Shown: positions 5,800 to 6,651 of the stretch, piece by piece
How positions within the stretch are numbered: position 1 is the stretch's first letter
Layout: each line of letters starts with the position of its first letter
NCBI GenBank assembly: GCA_036274645.1
Contig: DASUFH010000257.1
Coordinates: 1-6,651 of the forward strand
Direction of reading: 5' to 3'
From: DASUFH01 sp036274645
GTDB taxonomy: Bacteria > Acidobacteriota > Terriglobia > 20CM-2-55-15
Length of the DNA: 6,651 bases
The notes under the pieces: generated by a model
The model's database searches: none
The model's input: the letters and a program-made list of their open reading frames with translations, nothing else
What the model was told of the DNA's origin: nothing
Program-made: the position numbers and the translations under genes

Positions 5800-6651
5800 C
5801 TATTGGGATGGAGTGTTCAGCCGGATCACAATGCCGGGGGCGCCGGACTTGATCGGAGCGCCAGTAAATCGGTCGGCAATCCCTTTCTTGGTCACCAGGA
5901 ACGGCTCCGTCAAGTCAAACGGTCCGGACGCAATGGATTTCAATGTGTATCCCTGCGGAAGGCCGGAGACGCTGGCGCGATATTCGCCTTCGGGTAGAAG
6001 AACCGAAAACTCCCGGCCGGCGACTGTAACCGGAGGGGGCGAGGCTCCGCCCTTCACTCGCATCTCTGTGAACTCCACTTTGAATTCCGGAATCGTCCCG
6101 TCTCCGGCTTCGACTACCCCCTTTATGGCTTGTTTTACGTTGGGCGAAAGGGCAATCGGAAAACCCTGCGCGTCGAAGATCAACTCCAGATTACGGACAT
6201 CGTTTGCGCCGACCTCGATAACCTGGCTCGGATAAAGGTAGGATCGTATGTCCACCGGCATGCGGTTGGCCGGAGACAAGGCGCGCCCAATCACATACTG
6301 TCCGGGTGGCACACCCTCAATCTCAAAGGAGCCATCGTCCCGAGGTTTCACTTCAGCCACTTCGAAGCGATCCGGCATCGTCGTAAGAATTGCGCTCAAT
6401 GCGAGAGCGGGGCCACCGGCCTTCCAATCCGTGATCCGGCCACTCACCTTTACTCCCGGTGTGGTACTGGCCGGCCGTGTCCGGGTCAGGACGATCCGAA
6501 CCTGTGTGTCGCTCGCGGACGGCTTCAGCGTGAGCGGAGACTTCGTCAGGTCGACGTCTCCGTAGGTCATCGACTTCAGGTAATAGCTGTTCAGCCACCT
6601 GGGAGCCAGCGCCACAACGTATTCGCCCGGCACGAGGCGAAAACTGAATAT
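5800..6651 (-). CDS. Carboxypeptidase-regulatory-like beta-sandwich protein, 5' end outside window
   Basis: The frame is open from the right edge (base 6651) to the TAG at 5802-5800, giving 283 residues of the C-terminal part. A GTG at 6633 is internal (it encodes the Val of FSFRLVPGEYVV) and should not be taken as the start. Three beta-sandwich segments are visible. The first ends with LVPGEYVVALAP (6-17) and YLKSMTYGDVDLTKSPL (24-40). The second, about 66-160, is a typical carboxypeptidase-regulatory-like unit (GVKVSGRITDWKAGGPAL, then RDDGSFEIEGVPPGQYVI). The third, about 175-280, ends with LLPEGEYRASVSGLPQGYTL and DLTEPFLV, echoing the first. There is no peptidase active site in the visible part. 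Such proteins are usually exported and are common in Acidobacteriota; the ligand is unknown. The downstream CE15 gene begins 179 bp later on the same strand, with hairpin repeats between. Confidence 0.75.
   Translation of the reverse strand: MFSFRLVPGEYVVALAPRWLNSYYLKSMTYGDVDLTKSPLTLKPSASDTQVRIVLTRTRPASTTPGVKVSGRITDWKAGGPALALSAILTTMPDRFEVAEVKPRDDGSFEIEGVPPGQYVIGRALSPANRMPVDIRSYLYPSQVIEVGANDVRNLELIFDAQGFPIALSPNVKQAIKGVVEAGDGTIPEFKVEFTEMRVKGGASPPPVTVAGREFSVLLPEGEYRASVSGLPQGYTLKSIASGPFDLTEPFLVTKKGIADRFTGAPIKSGAPGIVIRLNTPSQ

Noticed and set aside
5800..6633. A complete gene starting at the GTG at 6633.
   Set aside because: The frame stays open to the window edge and the codons upstream (IFSFRL) continue a beta-strand leading into VPGEYVV, so the GTG is internal and the gene is truncated by the window.

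Overview
The window looks like a piece of an Acidobacteriota chromosome (Bryobacterales/Solibacter-like is the best guess). This rests on the moderately high GC, the abundance of carboxypeptidase-regulatory-like beta-sandwich proteins, and a secreted CBM9 plus glucuronoyl-esterase-like (CE15) carbohydrate enzyme. The taxonomic call is inference from gene content, not from a marker gene.

Layout. The left half is a plus-strand series: the 3' end of a SprT/WLM-like zinc metallopeptidase (1-213); a secreted protein with two carboxypeptidase-regulatory-like domains (313-1350); a stand-alone GIY-YIG protein resembling the N-terminal half of UvrC (1377-2219); a 138-bp imperfect palindrome built on GATTGTC/GACAATC words (2233-2370); and a small DUF4126-like membrane protein (2378-2845). 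A 177-bp convergent spacer with two hairpins (2846-3022) separates these from the minus-strand half. That half holds a large secreted CBM9-CE15 enzyme (3023-5620), a 179-bp spacer with two copies of a GGGGCGGTC-TAT-GACCGCC hairpin repeat (5621-5799), and the 3' part of another carboxypeptidase-regulatory-like protein cut by the right edge (5800-6651).

How the genes relate. The plus-strand genes do not form an obvious pathway; protein maintenance, DNA repair-like, membrane and surface functions are mixed, as in ordinary chromosomal DNA. On the minus strand, a surface/periplasmic beta-sandwich protein lies upstream of a secreted plant-polysaccharide esterase candidate, but the repeat-bearing spacer and a possible internal promoter argue against tight co-transcription.

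There is no CRISPR array, transposase, tRNA, rRNA or recognisable defence or biosynthetic system. The items most worth a second look are the divergent CE15 active site, the long palindrome that includes the ribosome-binding site of the DUF4126 gene, the truncated UvrC-like protein, and the hairpin repeats next to the CE15 promoter.
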